Shown: positions 22,774-31,900, counted from the first letter of the stretch. The stretch: DNA of 35,376 nt from Actinomycetospora sp. (GCA_029266415.1 JAQSWW010000011.1:1-35376), one strand, 5' to 3'. Numbers and translations are program-made. Notes: generated from the sequence alone by a model not told the origin.

Positions 22774-24336
22774 TCAGCGCCAGGACGGCAGCCACAGTTC
22801 CGCGTTCCAGCGGTCCGCGGTGATCCAGGTGCCGACGAGGATCGGCCACAGCCACGCGAAGTTGGCCACCACCAGCCCGGTGTAGACGCCGACCACGAGC
22901 GTGCCGGTGCGCCGACGTTCGAGGCCCTGCTCGCGACGCCCGAGGAACTCCCCGAGCGCCAGCACGATCGCCAGCACGAGGAACGGCGCCACCGGCGTCA
23001 TGTAGAAGAAGTACATCTGCCGGTCGAGGTTGGTGAACCACGGCAGGTAGCCGGCGCCGTAGCCGACGAGCACGGCGGCGTGGCGCCAGTCGAAGGCCGT
23101 GACGACGCGCCACAGCGACCACCCGAGCGCCGGGACCGCGAGCCACCACATCGCCGGCGTCCCGATGAGCATCACCGCCGAGACGCACGACGACGAGCCG
23201 CAGCCGAGCTCGCCGGTGCCCGACTCGTAGGAGTAGAGCATCGGGCGCAGGCCCATCGGCCACGTCCACGGCTTGGACTCCCACGGGTGCGGCGACCCGC
23301 GCGGGGTGTCGAGCGTGGCGTGGAACTCGAGCACCTTGGTGCTGTAGTAGACGAGCCCGCGCAGCCAGTCGGGCAGGACCCCGCCGACGGGCAGCTGCTG
23401 ACCCACGGCGTGGCGGTCGGTGCCGGTCTCGTTGGCGATCCAGGGCAGCCAGCTCGCGACGTAGACCAGCACGGGCACCGCGAGGCACGCCCAGAGCGCC
23501 GGGGCCACGTCGCGCACCAGCGTGCCGACGAACGGGCGCGCCACCCCGGCCGCGCGGCGGGCGGCGGCGTCGAAGCCGACGAGCAGCAGCCCGAAGAACG
23601 CGATGTAGTACAGGCCCGACCACTTCGCGGCCAGCGAGAGCCCGAGGCACGCCCCGGCCGCGAGGCGCCACCAGCGGATGCCCAGCCGCGGGCCCCACAC
23701 GCTGTCGCCGATGCGGCCCTCGGCGACGACCGTCGCCAGCCGCGCGCGGACGTCGTCGCGGTCGACCAGCAGCGCGCCGAAGGCGAGCAGTACGAACACG
23801 GCGGGGAAGACGTCGATCATGCCGACGCGGGCGGACACGTGGCTGACGCCGTCGGCGATCAGCAGCACCCCGGCCAGCCCGCCGAGCAGGGTCGAGCGGG
23901 TCAGGCGCCGCGCGATCCGGACGATCGCGAGGATGCACAGCGTCCCGGCCAGCGCCGACGCGGCGCGCCAGCCCACGGGGTCGTAGCCGAACACCCACTG
24001 CCCGACGGCCATGAGCTGCTTGGACAGCGGCGGGTGGACGACCAGCTCGTAGCCGGGGTTGTCCTCGTACCCACCGTTGCGCAGCACCTGCCAGGCCTGG
24101 GGCACGTAGTGCTTCTCGTCGAAGATCGGCGTGCCCTGGTCGGTGGGCCATCCGAGGTCCCAGAACCGCACGACGCCGCCCACGACCGTGAGCACCAGGG
24201 CGACGACCCAGCCGCGCACCCGGTCGGTGGGCATCGGGCGGCCGAGGAGCTGCGCGATCGCCGGGGCGTCCTGCGGTGCGGGACGCGCGGCGGCCGCCGA
24301 CGGGGCGGGGCGCGCGACGGTGCTGGTGGCCGTCAC
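22774..24336 (-). CDS. pmt: Polyprenyl-phosphate-mannose protein O-mannosyltransferase
   Basis: 520-residue GT39 (PMT family) membrane enzyme that transfers mannose from polyprenyl-phosphate-mannose to Ser/Thr of exported proteins, orthologous to M. tuberculosis Rv1002c. It has about eleven transmembrane helices. The first extracytoplasmic loop carries TPIFDEKHYVPQAWQVL with the family Asp-Glu pair, then PPLSKQLMAVGQW. Later loops contain HPWESKPWTWPMGLRP, and the C-terminal part contains YLPWFTNLDRQMYFFYMTPV. GTG 24336 is preferred because TACGAT ends 8 bases before it. It is divergent from rsmI as in M. tuberculosis, with only 25 bp between the start codons. Confidence 0.95.
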   Translation of the reverse strand: MTATSTVARPAPSAAAARPAPQDAPAIAQLLGRPMPTDRVRGWVVALVLTVVGGVVRFWDLGWPTDQGTPIFDEKHYVPQAWQVLRNGGYEDNPGYELVVHPPLSKQLMAVGQWVFGYDPVGWRAASALAGTLCILAIVRIARRLTRSTLLGGLAGVLLIADGVSHVSARVGMIDVFPAVFVLLAFGALLVDRDDVRARLATVVAEGRIGDSVWGPRLGIRWWRLAAGACLGLSLAAKWSGLYYIAFFGLLLVGFDAAARRAAGVARPFVGTLVRDVAPALWACLAVPVLVYVASWLPWIANETGTDRHAVGQQLPVGGVLPDWLRGLVYYSTKVLEFHATLDTPRGSPHPWESKPWTWPMGLRPMLYSYESGTGELGCGSSSCVSAVMLIGTPAMWWLAVPALGWSLWRVVTAFDWRHAAVLVGYGAGYLPWFTNLDRQMYFFYMTPVAPFLVLAIVLALGEFLGRREQGLERRRTGTLVVGVYTGLVVANFAWLWPILVGTWITADRWNAELWLPSWR

Positions 24337-24344
24337 GACCACCG

Positions 24345-24350
24345 ATCGTA
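24345..24350 (-). promoter_or_regulatory. -10 hexamer TACGAT of pmt
   Basis: Minus-strand TACGAT followed by 8 bases and the GTG at 24336. Its first two bases are the same TA base pairs that open the rsmI -10 box on the other strand. Confidence 0.55.
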
Positions 24351-24354
24351 GGGT
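24349..24354 (+). promoter_or_regulatory. -10 hexamer TAGGGT of rsmI
   Basis: TAGGGT followed by 7 bases and the GTG at 24362. It overlaps the divergent pmt -10 box by 2 bp (24349-24350), so the two promoters cannot be melted by two polymerases at once. Confidence 0.55.
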
Positions 24355-24361
24355 TCCGGGG

Positions 24362-25207
24362 GTGGTGACGGGTTCGGACGGGGTGCTCCTGCTGGGTGGT
24401 GTCCCGCTCGGCAACCCCGCGGACGCCTCCCCACGGGTGCGCGACGCCCTGGCTACGGCGGACGTCGTGGCCACCGAGGACACCCGCCGGCTCCGGCGCC
24501 TGGCGTCCGATCTCGGCGTCGAGGTGGGCGGGCGCGTCGTGGTGTTCCGCGAGGACAACGAGGTGGAGCGCACCCCCGGGCTGGTGGAGGACGTGCGCGG
24601 CGGCGCGACCGTGCTGCTGATGACCGACGGCGGCATGCCGAGCGTGTCCGACCCCGGCTACCGGGCGGTGGTCGGGTGCCTCGCGGCGGGGCTGGCGGTG
24701 CGGTGCCTGCCGGGCCCGTCGGCGGTGCTGACGGCGCTGGCGGTCTCCGGGCTGCCGACCGACCGGTTCTGCTTCGAGGGGTTCGCGCCGCGCAAGGACG
24801 GCGACCGCCGGACGTGGTTCCGCGAGCTCGCTGCCGAGCGTCGCACCGTCGTGTTCTTCGAGTCCCCGCGGCGCCTCCGGTCGCTGCTGGAGGCCGCGGT
24901 GGCGCAGCTGGGGGGCGAGCGTCGCGGCGCGGTCTGCCGCGAGCTGACCAAGACGCACGAGGAGGTCGTGCGCGGATCGCTCGCCGAGCTGTCCGCCTGG
25001 GCCGCGCAGCGCGAGCCCCTCGGCGAGATCACCGTCGTGCTCGCGGGGGCGGTGCCGGCGAGCCCCGAGCCCGAGGACCTCGCGGCGGAGGTCCTCGGGC
25101 TCGTCGCCGACGGCCGGCGCCTCAAGGACGCGGCGCGCGACGTCGCCAGCGCCCACGGCGTCTCGACCAACGCGCTCTATGACGCGGCGCTCCGCGCTCG
25201 TGAGTGA
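24362..25207 (+). CDS. rsmI: 16S rRNA (cytidine1402-2'-O)-methyltransferase RsmI
   Basis: 281-residue SAM-dependent methyltransferase of the tetrapyrrole-methylase fold, which 2'-O-methylates C1402 in the decoding centre of 16S rRNA. Visible: LLLGGVPLGNPADASPRVRDAL (usual family start), ATEDTRRLRRLASDLG, TDGGMPSVSDPGYRAV, PGPSAVLTALAVSGLPTDRFCFEGF and FFESPRRLRSLLEA, all characteristic of RsmI. GTG 24362 is set by TAGGGT 7 bases before it; a second GTG follows directly at 24365. The M. tuberculosis orthologue Rv1003 is also divergent from pmt. Its TGA lies inside the 46-bp palindrome at 25197-25242. Confidence 0.95.
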   Translation: MVTGSDGVLLLGGVPLGNPADASPRVRDALATADVVATEDTRRLRRLASDLGVEVGGRVVVFREDNEVERTPGLVEDVRGGATVLLMTDGGMPSVSDPGYRAVVGCLAAGLAVRCLPGPSAVLTALAVSGLPTDRFCFEGFAPRKDGDRRTWFRELAAERRTVVFFESPRRLRSLLEAAVAQLGGERRGAVCRELTKTHEEVVRGSLAELSAWAAQREPLGEITVVLAGAVPASPEPEDLAAEVLGLVADGRRLKDAARDVASAHGVSTNALYDAALRARE

Positions 25208-25242
25208 TCTTCTCGGTGATGGCCGAGAAGATCACTCACGAG
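25197..25242. terminator. Perfect 20-bp palindromic terminator containing both stop codons
   Basis: Arms 25197-25216 and 25223-25242 are exact reverse complements around the loop TGATGG. The arm begins CTCGTGAGTGATC. rsmI stops at the second TGA of the left arm (25205-25207). The convergent quinone reductase gene stops at the first TGA of the right arm read on the minus strand (25238-25236). Confidence 0.88.
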
Positions 25243-26174
25243 GGGAGGAGGACGAGCTTGCCGGCGACGCGGCGGTACTGGTTGTCGTCCTGCGCCTGCC
25301 CGGCCTGCTCGAGGGGGTAGGTCACGACGGCCGGGGCGCGCAGGCGGCCGTCGGCGACCAGGGCGACGGCCTCGGCGAGCGCCCGGGTCTCGACGTCCGG
25401 GTCGCCGCCGGAGGAGAACGTGACGCCCAGCTCCTGCGCGCCCGCGTAGTCGGCGATCGTGAGGACCTTCTCGGGCGAGCCCGTGAGCTCCACGAGGTCG
25501 CGCAGCGAGCCCTTGCCCGCGGTGTCGACCGCCCGGTCGACGCCCTGCGGGGCCACGGCGCGGACGCGGTCGGCGAGTCCCTCGCCGTACACCACCGGCG
25601 TGGCGCCGAGGGCGCGCACATCGTCCTGGTGGGCCTCGCTCGCCGTGCCGATCACCGTCGCGCCGCGGGCGACGGCGATCTGCACCGTCATCACCCCGAC
25701 GCCGCCGGCGGCCCCGTCGACCAGCAGCGTGGTGCCGGTGTGGTCGCCCTCGTCGAGCCCCAGCAGGGCGAGCACCCGGTAGGCGGTGGTGGCGACGACC
25801 GGCAGCGCCGCGGCCACCTCCCACGACACCCCGGCCGGCTTGCGTGTGAGCCCCCGCACGGAGGCCAGCGCCTTCTCCGCGTAGGCGCCGCCGACGGACT
25901 TGCCCAGCACCTCGTCGCCGACCGCGAGGTCCACGACGCCGTCGCCGACCGCCTCGACCACGCCGGCGACGTCGAAGCCCGGCACCCGCGGTTCGGGAGG
26001 CGCGTCCGCGGCGGCCATGGCGCCGCTGCGCAGCTTCCAGTCCAGCGGGTTCACCGCCGCGGCGCGGACGGCCAGGCGCACCTGGCCCTCGCCCGGCACG
26101 GGGTCCTCCCGCTCGACGATCTCGAGGACCTCGGGCCCGCCGAAGCGGCGGTACTGCACGGCACGTGACGTCAT
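25236..26174 (-). CDS. NADPH:quinone reductase-like, zinc-independent medium-chain dehydrogenase
   Basis: 312-residue MDR-superfamily oxidoreductase of the quinone oxidoreductase group. The start MTSRAVQYRRFGGPEVLEIVE, NPLDWKLRSGAM, the cofactor-binding LLVDGAAGGVGVMTVQIAVARG, and the C-terminal GKLVLLPS are typical. No zinc-binding cysteines are present. It reduces quinones or other alpha,beta-unsaturated carbonyls with NADPH; the natural substrate is unknown. The ATG at 26174 lies 27 bases after the flavin reductase stop and has only a run of G upstream, so it may belong to the PNP-flavin reductase transcript. Confidence 0.88.
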   Translation of the reverse strand: MTSRAVQYRRFGGPEVLEIVEREDPVPGEGQVRLAVRAAAVNPLDWKLRSGAMAAADAPPEPRVPGFDVAGVVEAVGDGVVDLAVGDEVLGKSVGGAYAEKALASVRGLTRKPAGVSWEVAAALPVVATTAYRVLALLGLDEGDHTGTTLLVDGAAGGVGVMTVQIAVARGATVIGTASEAHQDDVRALGATPVVYGEGLADRVRAVAPQGVDRAVDTAGKGSLRDLVELTGSPEKVLTIADYAGAQELGVTFSSGGDPDVETRALAEAVALVADGRLRAPAVVTYPLEQAGQAQDDNQYRRVAGKLVLLPS

Positions 26175-26201
26175 GCCCCCCGCAACGCCGCGGGCACCCC
26201 G

Positions 26202-26669
26202 CTACATCCCCGCGCGCTCGACCGCGGCGAGCGCGACGGTGGCGCCCAGCTCCCACGCCGCCGCGCGCTCGGCGCTCCCGATCTCCCCGGTGGTCGCGCA
26301 GACCTCGGCGGCCTGCTCCCACCCGAGCGCGCCGGTGATCCGCAGGACGTCGCGCACCGCGCCCGCCGTGTCCGACCCGCCGTGCACGTAGAGCCCGAAC
26401 GGGCGCCCGGCCGTCTGGTCGAGGCAGGGGTAGTAGACCTGGTCGAAGAAGTGCTTGAGTGCCCCCGACATCGTGCCGATGTTCGCCGTCGTCCCCAGCA
26501 CCACGCCGTCACAGGCCAGCGCGTCGGCCGCGCCCGCGGTGAGCGCCGGGCGGCTGACGACCTCCACGTCCGCCTCGATCTCGTCGGTGCCCGCGCCCGC
26601 CAGCACGGCGGTGAGCAGCTCGTGCAGCGCGGGCGACGGGGTGTGGTGGACGACGAGCAGGCGCGTCAC
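26202..26669 (-). CDS. Flavodoxin-like NAD(P)H-dependent FMN reductase
   Basis: 155-residue flavodoxin-fold protein. [17 protein letters not shown] is the N-terminal FMN phosphate-binding region. [27 protein letters not shown] is the second flavin loop, typical of WrbA-like and NADPH-dependent FMN reductases, and [11 protein letters not shown] gives the next strand. It probably reduces FMN or acts as a flavodoxin-type reductase; the partner is unknown. GTG 26669 overlaps the PNP stop as GTGA, so translation is coupled to purine nucleoside phosphorylase. Functional reasons for that pairing are not evident. Confidence 0.85.
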   Translation of the reverse strand: MTRLLVVHHTPSPALHELLTAVLAGAGTDEIEADVEVVSRPALTAGAADALACDGVVLGTTANIGTMSGALKHFFDQVYYPCLDQTAGRPFGLYVHGGSDTAGAVRDVLRITGALGWEQAAEVCATTGEIGSAERAAAWELGATVALAAVERAGM

Positions 26670-27490
26670 GCCCGCTCCAGCACCGCGGCGACGAGCCGGT
26701 GCAGCAGCTCGCCGGTGCGCGCCGCGGACGCGTGCACGGCGTCGATGACCGCGAGGTGGTCGACCGGCGCGTCCGTGGTGCCCGCGGCGGGATTGCTGAC
26801 CAGGGCCACCCCGGCGACGCGCGCGCCGGCGGCCCGCACGGCGATGGTCTCGAGCACCGTCGACATGCCCACGAGGTCGGCGCCCATCCCGGCGAGCATG
26901 CGGATCTCGGCGGGCGTCTCGAAGTGCGGGCCGGGCAGCCCCGCGTAGACGCCCTCGACGAGCTCGGGGTCGATCGCGCGGGCCAGCGCGCGCAGCTCCG
27001 GGTCGTAGGCGTCGGTGAGGTCGACGAACGCCGGCCCCACCAGCGGCGAGCGCCCGGTGAGGTTGAGGTGGTCGGCGATGAGCACCGGCTGCCCGACGGC
27101 GTACGACGGGTCGATCCCACCGGCGGCGTTGGTGAGCACGACGGTCGTGGCGCCGGCCGCGCACGCCGTGCGGACCGCGTGCACCACCTGCGCCGGCCCG
27201 TGGCCCTCGTAGAGGTGCGTGCGCCCCAGCAGCACGAGCACGCGCCGGCCCGCGACCTCCACCGAGCGCGCTGTCCCGGCGTGGTCGGGTGCGCCGGGCG
27301 GGGTGAAGCCGGGCAGCTCGGCGACGGGCACCTCGGCCACCGGCGTCCCGAAGGCGTCGGCCGCCGGGCGCCAGCCCGAGCCGAGGACGACGGCGACGTC
27401 GTGGGTGAGGGCGCCGGTGCGCCGGGCGAGCTCGGTCGCCGCGTCCTCGGGGGAGGGCAGCGGCGGCGGCACGACGTCGATCTCGGTCAT
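26666..27490 (-). CDS. punA: Purine nucleoside phosphorylase (trimeric, PNP/MTAP family)
   Basis: Cytosolic purine salvage enzyme that phosphorolyses inosine and guanosine nucleosides. 274 residues, with [17 protein letters not shown] (phosphate loop), [19 protein letters not shown] (catalytic His), [45 protein letters not shown], and SNPAAG with the purine-selecting Asn. It belongs to the same group as M. tuberculosis Rv3307 (deoD/punA). The M20 amidohydrolase 3.2 kb away matches Rv3305c/Rv3306c, so a second mycobacterial neighbourhood is recalled, here interrupted by a kinase gene. ATG 27490 follows TAGGCT by 8 bases. The stop overlaps the next gene as GTGA. Confidence 0.94.
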   Translation of the reverse strand: MTEIDVVPPPLPSPEDAATELARRTGALTHDVAVVLGSGWRPAADAFGTPVAEVPVAELPGFTPPGAPDHAGTARSVEVAGRRVLVLLGRTHLYEGHGPAQVVHAVRTACAAGATTVVLTNAAGGIDPSYAVGQPVLIADHLNLTGRSPLVGPAFVDLTDAYDPELRALARAIDPELVEGVYAGLPGPHFETPAEIRMLAGMGADLVGMSTVLETIAVRAAGARVAGVALVSNPAAGTTDAPVDHLAVIDAVHASAARTGELLHRLVAAVLERA

Positions 27491-27498
27491 CGGCCGGG

Positions 27499-27504
27499 AG
27501 CCTA
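27499..27504 (-). promoter_or_regulatory. -10 hexamer TAGGCT of punA, containing the kinase stop codon
   Basis: Minus-strand TAGGCT, 8 bases, then ATG 27490. The TAG of the hexamer is the stop codon of the upstream kinase gene (27504-27502). Confidence 0.5.
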
Positions 27505-30393
27505 GGCGGGCGGCGCGGCGAAGCTGTCGGCGACGGCGCGGAACTGCTCGGGCGCCCCGGTGACGTCGCTGCTCACGGCCGTGAGCCGCACGACCCACAG
27601 GTCGGTGCCCGCCGGCACGAGCCGCGTCCACGTGGTGCGGTCGTCGGCCGGGCCCGAGGTGGTGCGGTAGACGGTCTGCTGCGGAGGCTCGGCGCCCGGT
27701 GCTGCCGTGCCGACGGCCTCGACGGGCCCGACCGCGCTGGCGTCGACGCCCAGGCTCGCCGGGCGGGAGAGCAGCGCGACGTAGTCGGCGGTGCGCTGGG
27801 ACGGGAAGAACCCGGTGACCCGGTCGATGCGCAGCTCCCGGTGCGCGTCCGGGGACACGAACCGCACCGCGACGTCGCCGCCGGGCTGCTCGAGGCGGAA
27901 CTGCTGCCAGTCGGCGGGCACCAGGGCGCTGAAGCCGAGCCCGGTGCCGGCGTAGCGCTCGTCGGTGTCGGCGTGCGCGATGAGCACGGTGTCGGCGACC
28001 TCGGGCCCGGCGGGCGCCAGCGACGCCGACGCCACGGGCTGCCCGGCCAGCGCGCGGGTGAGCGCGTAGGCCCCGATCGCCCCGAGCGCCGCGACGAGCA
28101 CCAGCAGCGCGACGACCGCGGCCACCACCCACGGCGAGCGTCGCGGAGGACCGGCCGGCCGGGGCGACGGCGTGAACGGCAGCGGACCGGGGTCGGCGGC
28201 AAGCGGCTGGGCGGTGCCGGTGCCGGTGCCGGTGGTCGTGGGGCGCGGCGGTGCCGCCGGGCGCCAGCCGGGCGCCCCGGGCGACACAGGGGCCGGGGCA
28301 CCGCGCGGCGGGGTCCAGCGGGTGGGCGTCGGCGGGCCGACGGTCCGCGGCGGCGGGGGCGGCGGGCGGCGCACCGCGCGCGTCACCTCCTCCGCCGGCG
28401 GCACCCGCGGGCCGACCATGGTCGTCTCGGCGTCCGTCGGCGCCGGCGCGCGCGTGGCCCGCGCCGCGGCCGGGCGCGGGGAGCCCTCGGCGGCGGGCCG
28501 CTTCGGGGGTGTGGCCTTCGGGGGTGTGGCCTTCGGGGCCGTCGACGGGGTCTTCGTGGCCGGCTTCTCCGGGGTGGTGTCCGGCGTGTCCGATGTGGCG
28601 GGCGTCGGCTCGTCGGAGGGAGTGCCCGACGCCGCGTCCGGGGCGTCCGGCTCGTCGGGCGTCCCGTCGGCGGGGGCCGTGGTCTCGTCCGGGGTCTCGT
28701 CCCCGGACGGAGCCTCGTCCCCGCTCTCGTCCTCGGACGGAGCCGTGGCCGCGCTCTCGTCCGAGCCCTTGTCCGAGCCCTTGTCCGAGCCCTTGTCCGC
28801 GTCCTCGTCCGGTGTCTCGGCGGTCGGCTCGTCCGGTGCCTTCTCGGTGGGCTCGTCCGCCTGGTCCGCCGTCTCGGCCTTCTCCGGAGCGCTCTCGGGG
28901 GCCTTCTCGGCGCTCTTCTCCGGGACCTCCGCGTCGCCCGCCGGGGCCGGCTCGGGCGCCTCGTCCTCGTCCGACGGAGCGGCCGGGGCCGTCGCGTCGG
29001 CGGCGGGCTCGTCCGGGGTCTCCTCGGCGCCCTCCACCGCGGTCGCCGTCTCGCCGGACGCGGCGTCCTCCTCGGACGTCTCCCCACCGGTGGCGGCCGC
29101 GGCCCCCACGGCGACGCCGGCGGCGACCGCGGCACCCGCGGCGGCGGCGCCATCCGCTCCCTCGTGGGGCGCCTCGGCCTCCTCGTCCGCCTCCGACACC
29201 TCGGGCGCGGTCGCGTCGCCCGGGACGTCCTCACCGACCTTCTCGGCGCTCCCCGAGGCCGAAGCCGGAGCCGGAGCCTCGTCCGGCGTCGCCGGCTCCT
29301 CGCCGGGCTCGGCCGGCGTCTCGCCGCTCGGCGCGTCGGTCCCGGCCCGGCGGGTGGGGGACGGCCGGGGACGGGGCGAGGCGGCGGTGGCCGGCGGCTC
29401 CTCGGGGGCGGCGGCCGGCGAGCCGTCCACCAGCGTCCCCGAGGGCCCCCGCGACGACGAGACCGGCAGGAGCCCCGCCTGGTCGGAGGCCTCGCCCGGC
29501 GGGGGGAGGCGGAAGGCCGCGGTGCGCGGACCGGCCGAGACGGCGAGCACCGGCCCCTCGGGGTCGGAGAGCAGCGGGCGCAGCCGCCGGCGCACCGCCT
29601 CGAGCGGCATCCGCAGCGCGGGGTCCTTGACCATGAGGCCCCGGATGACGTCGATCACCGGGCCCCGTCCCGAGGGCACCGGCACCTCGCCGTGCACGAC
29701 CTCGGTGACCGTGCCCACCGGGTCGCCCGCATCGTAGGGCGGGCGCCCCTCGAGGCAGGCGAAGAGCGTCGCGCCGAGCCCCCACAGGTCCGCGGCCGGG
29801 CCCACGGCGCGGCCCATCGCGACCTCGGGCGCGATGTAGGGCGGCGACCCGAGCACGGTGCCGGTCTGGGTCATCGACTGCTCGGCGGCGTTGCGCGCGA
29901 TGCCGAAGTCGGTGAGCTTGATCTGCCCGTTCTCGCCGATGAGGACGTTGCCCGGCTTGACGTCGCGGTGGGTGATGCCGGCCCGGTGCGCGGTGGCCAG
30001 CGCCGACGCCACCGCCGACCCGATCTCCGCGGCCTCGGGCTGGGTGAGCGTGCCCCGGTCGCCGATGTAGCTGGCGAGGCTGCGCGAGGGCAGCAGCTCC
30101 ATGACGACGTAGGGCTCGGAGTTGACCTCGACGACGTCGTAGAGCGTCACGACGTTGGGGTGGCTGAGCATCGCCGTCGACCGGGCCTCGCGCAGCGTGC
30201 GCTCGCGCACGATGCCGCGCTCGTTCACCGGCACCGACGACAGCCGCACCTCCTTGACCGCCACCGAGCGGTGCAGCACCTCGTCGTACGCGGCCCACAC
30301 CGTGCCCATCGCGCCACGACCGAGCTCGTGCTCGAGGCGGTAGCGCCCGACGATCCGGCGCGGGCCGGGGCCGTCGGCGGCTGCGGGGGTCAC
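27502..30393 (-). CDS. Membrane-anchored Ser/Thr protein kinase with long acidic linker
   Basis: 963-residue PknB-type receptor kinase. The kinase domain (about 18-275) is complete: glycine loop GRGAMG (25-30), Lys47 in AVKEV, Glu69, HRDVKPGN (142-149), DFG (162-164) and APE (188-190); an RD kinase. A very long acidic, Pro/Ala/Thr-rich cytoplasmic linker (about 300-745) carries low-complexity repeats and one Ala-rich stretch. One transmembrane helix follows (about 750-775), then an extracellular domain of about 185 residues that resembles no PASTA repeat. The sensed signal is unknown. The GTG at 30393 has no strong ribosome-binding site; CATGAT 6 bases upstream may be a -10 box. It is divergent from the M20 gene and directly upstream of punA. 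Confidence 0.93.
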   Translation of the reverse strand: MTPAAADGPGPRRIVGRYRLEHELGRGAMGTVWAAYDEVLHRSVAVKEVRLSSVPVNERGIVRERTLREARSTAMLSHPNVVTLYDVVEVNSEPYVVMELLPSRSLASYIGDRGTLTQPEAAEIGSAVASALATAHRAGITHRDVKPGNVLIGENGQIKLTDFGIARNAAEQSMTQTGTVLGSPPYIAPEVAMGRAVGPAADLWGLGATLFACLEGRPPYDAGDPVGTVTEVVHGEVPVPSGRGPVIDVIRGLMVKDPALRMPLEAVRRRLRPLLSDPEGPVLAVSAGPRTAAFRLPPPGEASDQAGLLPVSSSRGPSGTLVDGSPAAAPEEPPATAASPRPRPSPTRRAGTDAPSGETPAEPGEEPATPDEAPAPASASGSAEKVGEDVPGDATAPEVSEADEEAEAPHEGADGAAAAGAAVAAGVAVGAAAATGGETSEEDAASGETATAVEGAEETPDEPAADATAPAAPSDEDEAPEPAPAGDAEVPEKSAEKAPESAPEKAETADQADEPTEKAPDEPTAETPDEDADKGSDKGSDKGSDESAATAPSEDESGDEAPSGDETPDETTAPADGTPDEPDAPDAASGTPSDEPTPATSDTPDTTPEKPATKTPSTAPKATPPKATPPKRPAAEGSPRPAAARATRAPAPTDAETTMVGPRVPPAEEVTRAVRRPPPPPPRTVGPPTPTRWTPPRGAPAPVSPGAPGWRPAAPPRPTTTGTGTGTAQPLAADPGPLPFTPSPRPAGPPRRSPWVVAAVVALLVLVAALGAIGAYALTRALAGQPVASASLAPAGPEVADTVLIAHADTDERYAGTGLGFSALVPADWQQFRLEQPGGDVAVRFVSPDAHRELRIDRVTGFFPSQRTADYVALLSRPASLGVDASAVGPVEAVGTAAPGAEPPQQTVYRTTSGPADDRTTWTRLVPAGTDLWVVRLTAVSSDVTGAPEQFRAVADSFAAPPA
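28760..28795. repeat. 12-bp tandem repeat in the kinase linker
   Basis: Three exact copies of TCCGAGCCCTTG on the plus strand, encoding repeated Lys-Gly-Ser-Asp units on the minus strand. Flanking sequence (about 28670-28760) holds more degenerate copies. In-frame, so linker length may vary. Confidence 0.75.
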
Positions 30394-30679
30394 CTGACCA
30401 TCATGGCAACGTCGACCGTTGGGCGGACCGCCCCCGGGGTACCCCGTCCAGAACGCCGTGCGACGGACGGGCGGCGACTGCCGAGTAGCGGCGCGGCACG
30501 CCGGTGACCTGCACCGACCTGCCGTTCGTCGGTCGGGTCATCCGACCGGTGCACCGCACACAGCGCCCTCGCGACCCCTCGGCGCGAGGGGGCCGCGATC
30601 GGCCGCAACCGCCGTCCGGCGCAGGCATGCTGGTCCAACAGTCGGGCTCGGGGCGGGTTCGGCACGGGAGGTGTGTGCG
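30394..30679. promoter_or_regulatory. Divergent kinase/M20 intergenic region with stem-loops
   Basis: 286 bp without a supported gene. It contains a GGTCGG/CCGACC stem (30531-30547) nested between TGCACCG and CGGTGCA arms, and a perfect 8-bp stem CCCTCGCG (30566-30573)/CGCGAGGG (30583-30590). A CATGCT -10-like hexamer lies at about 30627. GGGAGG, 8 bases before ATG 30680, is the M20 ribosome-binding site. Whether the stems regulate is not known. Confidence 0.35.
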
Positions 30680-31900
30680 ATGACTCTGGCGGAGCCTGTG
30701 CCCGCGCCGGCCCCGGTGGCCGACCTCGGGGCGGGCAACGGCCCGGAGTGGATCGACCACTGGCTCGCCGAGCACGCCGGCGACGTGGTCGCCTGGCGTC
30801 GGGCGATCCACGCGCGCCCCGAGCTGGCCCGCCACGAGCACGGGACGACGCGGCTGTGCGCCGAGGTGCTCGCCGCCGCCGGCCTGCGCCCCCGGCTGCT
30901 GCCGGGCACCGGCCTCGTCTGCGACATCGGCCAGGGGCCCCGCACCGTCGCCCTGCGGGCCGACATGGACGCCCTGCCGCTCGCCGAGGCGACGGACGCG
31001 TCGTACAGCTCGCAGGTCCCCGGCGTCGCCCACATGTGCGGTCACGACGCGCACACCGCGATGCTGCTGGGCGCCGGCCTCGCGCTCGCGTCGGCCCCGT
31101 CGCTGCCCGGCCGCGTGCGGCTGGTGTTCCAGCCCGCCGAGGAGGTCCAGCCCGGCGGGGCGCTCGACGTCATCGCCGCCGACGGCCTCGACGGGGTCGA
31201 CCGCATCTTCGCGCTGCACTGCGACCCGCGCCTCGAGGTCGGCCGGGTCGGCACGCGCACCGGGGCCATCACCTCGGCCTGCGACATGCTCGAGCTGCGC
31301 CTGACCTCCCCGGGCGGGCACACCTCGCGCCCCCACCTCACCGCCGACCTGGTGCACGCGCTGGGCACGGTCATCACCGGGCTGCCCGACCTGCTGTCCC
31401 GCCGCGTCGACCCGCGCTCGGGGACGGTGCTGGTGTGGGGCACGGTCCAGGCCGGCCACGCCGCCAACGCGGTGCCCCAGCAGGGCGTCCTCGGCGGCAC
31501 GCTGCGCACCGCCCAGCACGCGACGTGGAACGAGCTCGAGCCGCTGGTGCGCTCGCTCGTCACCGCGCTGCTTGCGCCCACCGGCGTCGGCTACGTGCTC
31601 GAGCACCGCCGCGGCGTCCCGCCGGTGGTCAACGACGCCGTGTCGGCCGACCTGCTGGCGTGCGCCGCCGAGCGGGCGGCGGGGCCCGGCGCGGCCGTCG
31701 GTACCGAGCAGTCCAGCGGCGGCGAGGACTTCGGCTGGTACCTCGAGCACGTGCCCGGCGCCATGGGCCGGCTCGGGGTGTGGTCGGGGGTCGGCGAGAT
31801 GTCCGACATCCACCAGCCCACGTTCGACCTGGACGAGCGGGCACTCCCGGTCGGCGTGCGGACGCTGGTCCACGCGGCCCTGGCGGCGCTGGCGGGCTGA
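30680..31900 (+). CDS. M20D-family amidohydrolase (AmiA/AmiB-like)
   Basis: 406-residue metallo-amidohydrolase of the hippurate hydrolase/indole-acetyl-amino-acid hydrolase group, usually with two metal ions. The metal site is visible: HMCGHDAH with Cys120 and His122, QPAEE (Glu154-Glu155), and the dimerisation-domain segment LTSPGGHTSRPHLTADLVHALG. The C-terminal GTEQSSGGEDFGWYLEHVPGAM is typical. It probably cleaves an N-acyl amino acid or a similar amide; the substrate is unknown. M. tuberculosis AmiA1/AmiB1 are the likely counterparts, next to purine nucleoside phosphorylase. ATG 30680 has GGGAGG 8 bases upstream. Confidence 0.92.
   Translation: MTLAEPVPAPAPVADLGAGNGPEWIDHWLAEHAGDVVAWRRAIHARPELARHEHGTTRLCAEVLAAAGLRPRLLPGTGLVCDIGQGPRTVALRADMDALPLAEATDASYSSQVPGVAHMCGHDAHTAMLLGAGLALASAPSLPGRVRLVFQPAEEVQPGGALDVIAADGLDGVDRIFALHCDPRLEVGRVGTRTGAITSACDMLELRLTSPGGHTSRPHLTADLVHALGTVITGLPDLLSRRVDPRSGTVLVWGTVQAGHAANAVPQQGVLGGTLRTAQHATWNELEPLVRSLVTALLAPTGVGYVLEHRRGVPPVVNDAVSADLLACAAERAAGPGAAVGTEQSSGGEDFGWYLEHVPGAMGRLGVWSGVGEMSDIHQPTFDLDERALPVGVRTLVHAALAALAG

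Noticed and set aside
27841-30507. Long plus-strand frame across the kinase gene
   Set aside because: Antisense to a complete kinase with all catalytic motifs; no recognisable domain of its own.
30390-30665. A 91-codon minus-strand frame upstream of the kinase
   Set aside because: Arg/Pro-rich, no ribosome-binding site, and it overlaps the kinase start by a few bases. It occupies a divergent promoter region with stem-loops.
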